In this document: piece by piece, positions 62,827 through 64,000 of the stretch
Layout of the letters: every line of letters begins with the position of its first letter
How positions within the stretch are numbered: the stretch's first letter is position 1
Source of the DNA: Pseudomonas delhiensis
Lineage (GTDB): Bacteria > Pseudomonadota > Gammaproteobacteria > Pseudomonadales > Pseudomonadaceae
DNA: 64,000 bases
Reading direction: 5' to 3'
Assembly: GCF_900187975.1 (NCBI RefSeq)
Contig: NZ_FZPC01000015.1
Coordinates: 104,607-168,606 of the forward strand
Made by a program: the position numbers and the translations under genes
The notes under the pieces: model-generated
The model's database searches: none
Seen by the model: only the letters and a program-made list of their open reading frames with translations
Told to the model about the DNA's origin: nothing

Positions 62827-63729
62827 TCAGGCCTTGGCCAGGCGGGCCCTGGCCACGCGGGAGCCGTTTTCCTTGCCGAGCACCTGGCAGATGCGCTGGC
62901 CGGCGGCGATCAGGGCGTCGAGGTCGATGCCGGTGTGGATGCCCAGGCCGTTCAGCAGGTAGAGCACGTCCTCGCTGGCCACGTTGCCGGTGGCGCCCTT
63001 GGCGTAGGGGCAGCCGCCGAGGCCTGCGACCGAGCTGTCGAACACCGCGATGCCTTCCAGCAGGCTTGCGTAGATGTTCGCCAGGGCCTGGCCGTAGGTG
63101 TCGTGGAAGTGCCCGGCCAGGCGCTCGCGGGGCACGCGGGCGCCGACCACCTCGAACATGGCGCGGGTGGCGCCGGCGGTGCCGACGCCGATGGTGTCGC
63201 CCAGGGAGACCTCATAGCAGCCCATGGCGTCCAGTTCGGCGGCCACGGCGGTCACCTGCTGCACGTCCACCTCGCCCTGGTAGGGGCAGCCGAGCACGCA
63301 GGAGACGTAGCCCCGCACGCGGATGCCGTGCTCGCGGGCGGCGTCCAGCACCGGCACGAAGCGTTCCAGGCTCTCCTTGATCGAGCAGTTGATGTTCTTC
63401 TGCGAGAAGGCCTCGGAAGCGGCGGCGAACACCGCGACCTCCTTCACCCCGGCCTCCAGCGCCGCCTCGAAGCCCTTGAGGTTGGGTGTAAGGGCCGCGT
63501 AGGTCACGCCCGGCTTCTGCCGGATGCCGGCGAACACCTCGGCGGAGCCGGCCATCTGCGGCACCCACTTGGGCGAGACGAAGCTGCCGACCTCGACGTA
63601 GGCCAGGCCGGCGGCGCTCAGGTCGTCGACCAGGCGCACCTTGTCGGCGACGCTGATGGGCTGTTTCTCGTTCTGCAGGCCGTCGCGCGGGCCGACTTCG
63701 ACCAGGCGGACGTGTTGGGGCAGGGGCAT
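62827..63729 (-). CDS. mvaB: Hydroxymethylglutaryl-CoA lyase
   Basis: 300 residues of the DRE-TIM fold: VRLVEVGPRDGLQNEKQPIS with the catalytic Arg/Asp, FVSPKWVPQM, GHFHDTYGQALAN (metal His residues) and the active-site loop Cys in AGLGGCPYAKGATGNVA. It splits HMG-CoA into acetoacetate and acetyl-CoA, the last step of leucine and isovalerate breakdown. GAGG lies six bases before the ATG at 63729. In P. aeruginosa the homolog (liuE) lies in the liu operon; here it stands alone. Confidence 0.93.
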   Translation of the reverse strand: MPLPQHVRLVEVGPRDGLQNEKQPISVADKVRLVDDLSAAGLAYVEVGSFVSPKWVPQMAGSAEVFAGIRQKPGVTYAALTPNLKGFEAALEAGVKEVAVFAAASEAFSQKNINCSIKESLERFVPVLDAAREHGIRVRGYVSCVLGCPYQGEVDVQQVTAVAAELDAMGCYEVSLGDTIGVGTAGATRAMFEVVGARVPRERLAGHFHDTYGQALANIYASLLEGIAVFDSSVAGLGGCPYAKGATGNVASEDVLYLLNGLGIHTGIDLDALIAAGQRICQVLGKENGSRVARARLAKA

Positions 63730-63770
63730 AGTGACCTCGTGTTCGGTTGTGTCGCGAAGGCGGGCGGAGC

Positions 63771-63802
63771 GTAGGGCGGATAACCGTTCGCGGTTATCCG
63801 CC
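63771..63802. repeat. GTAGGGCGGATAACCGTTCG palindrome
   Basis: Arms GGCGGATAACC and GGTTATCCGCC around GTTCGC. Same element as at 7396, 13208 and 38242. A similar but weaker element (GGCGGATAAAGCGTTCCGCT) follows at 63853. Confidence 0.8.
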
Positions 63803-63872
63803 GCTACACCATGCCTCATGGCCGGCTTCGTGGATTGGCTGGGCCGCTTTTCGGCGGATAAAGCGTTCCGCT

Positions 63873-64000
63873 TTATACGTATATGGACTCCTCCCGTTTT
63901 GCCAGCGACCGACGTGCTTTTTCGAACTTGGGTACGACTGCTGCCGTATATCCGGCTTCATGGAGCGATACATCCGCTCCCGAGCCCTGATGAAAATCCG
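63873..64000 (-). CDS. C-terminus of an unidentified protein (partial)
   Basis: The minus strand has an open frame entering at the window edge and ending at 63873, with the last 41 residues containing VSLHEAGYTAAVVPKFEKAR and ending EESIYV. The acidic/basic pattern and natural codon use suggest a real gene end, but I do not recognise the family. The start is outside the window. Confidence 0.35.
   Translation of the reverse strand, partial: DFHQGSGADVSLHEAGYTAAVVPKFEKARRSLAKREESIYV

Overview
The window is high-GC Pseudomonas chromosome, from the P. aeruginosa / P. nitroreducens / P. citronellolis side of the genus judging by protein resemblance. Its backbone is the PQQ-dependent alcohol oxidation region known as exa/erb/era in P. 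aeruginosa and ped in P. putida. No rRNA, tRNA, CRISPR array, transposase or integrase was seen.

Layout. 0-7.4 kb: erbR-type regulator, a CXXCW rhodanese-like protein, a four-gene ABC/propeller module tied to PQQ alcohol dehydrogenases, a 46-residue membrane peptide and the sensor/regulator pair pedS2/pedR2. 7.4-13.7 kb: accessory genes (orphan higA, nitrilase with an MHS-family permease and divergent LysR regulator, hemN, a small unknown gene with a remarkable hairpin-rich leader). 14.1-32.1 kb: an adhesion and signalling island with two complete chaperone-usher operons on either side of a RocS/BvgS-like hybrid sensor and two LuxR-type regulators, followed by an EAL protein and a stand-alone receiver. 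Much of 18.3-24.5 kb is visibly AT-rich. 32.3-42.3 kb: the ped/exa locus resumes with a pentapeptide-repeat protein, a calcium-type alcohol dehydrogenase (pedE/exaA), cytochrome c550, a binding protein, a SoxYZ-like carrier, a metallohydrolase, a lanthanide-type alcohol dehydrogenase (pedH) and an aldehyde dehydrogenase (exaC/pedI). 42.9-52.5 kb: pqqABCDE, the peptidase pqqH, ercA, ercS and a diguanylate cyclase. 53.2-64 kb: an MscS channel with a cyclic-nucleotide-type domain, a DUF433/DUF5615 toxin-antitoxin pair, mexEF-oprN, HMG-CoA lyase and the C-terminus of an unidentified gene.

How it works together. The PQQ genes form a near-complete periplasmic alcohol oxidation system: cofactor synthesis, two interchangeable dehydrogenases distinguished by the residue two after the catalytic Asp (Ser in one, Asp in the other), electron transfer through cytochrome c550, aldehyde removal, and several layers of sensing. 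A 15-base motif of the form STACSAARKNASKAG recurs at six promoters across this regulon and is a candidate operator.

The fimbrial island appears to sit between pedR2 and the pentapeptide gene, which I recall as adjacent in P. putida. Its promoters share an RcsB-like palindrome TAGGA-N4-TCCTA. Three of its four signalling proteins with receiver-type domains outside the sensor kinase lack key residues: Gly at the phosphoacceptor in one LuxR regulator, Asn in the stand-alone receiver, and an EAL protein with a damaged receiver and Gln at the catalytic Glu. This suggests a c-di-GMP/fimbria circuit built partly from pseudo-enzymes. Dispersed palindromic repeats crowd most intergenic regions.
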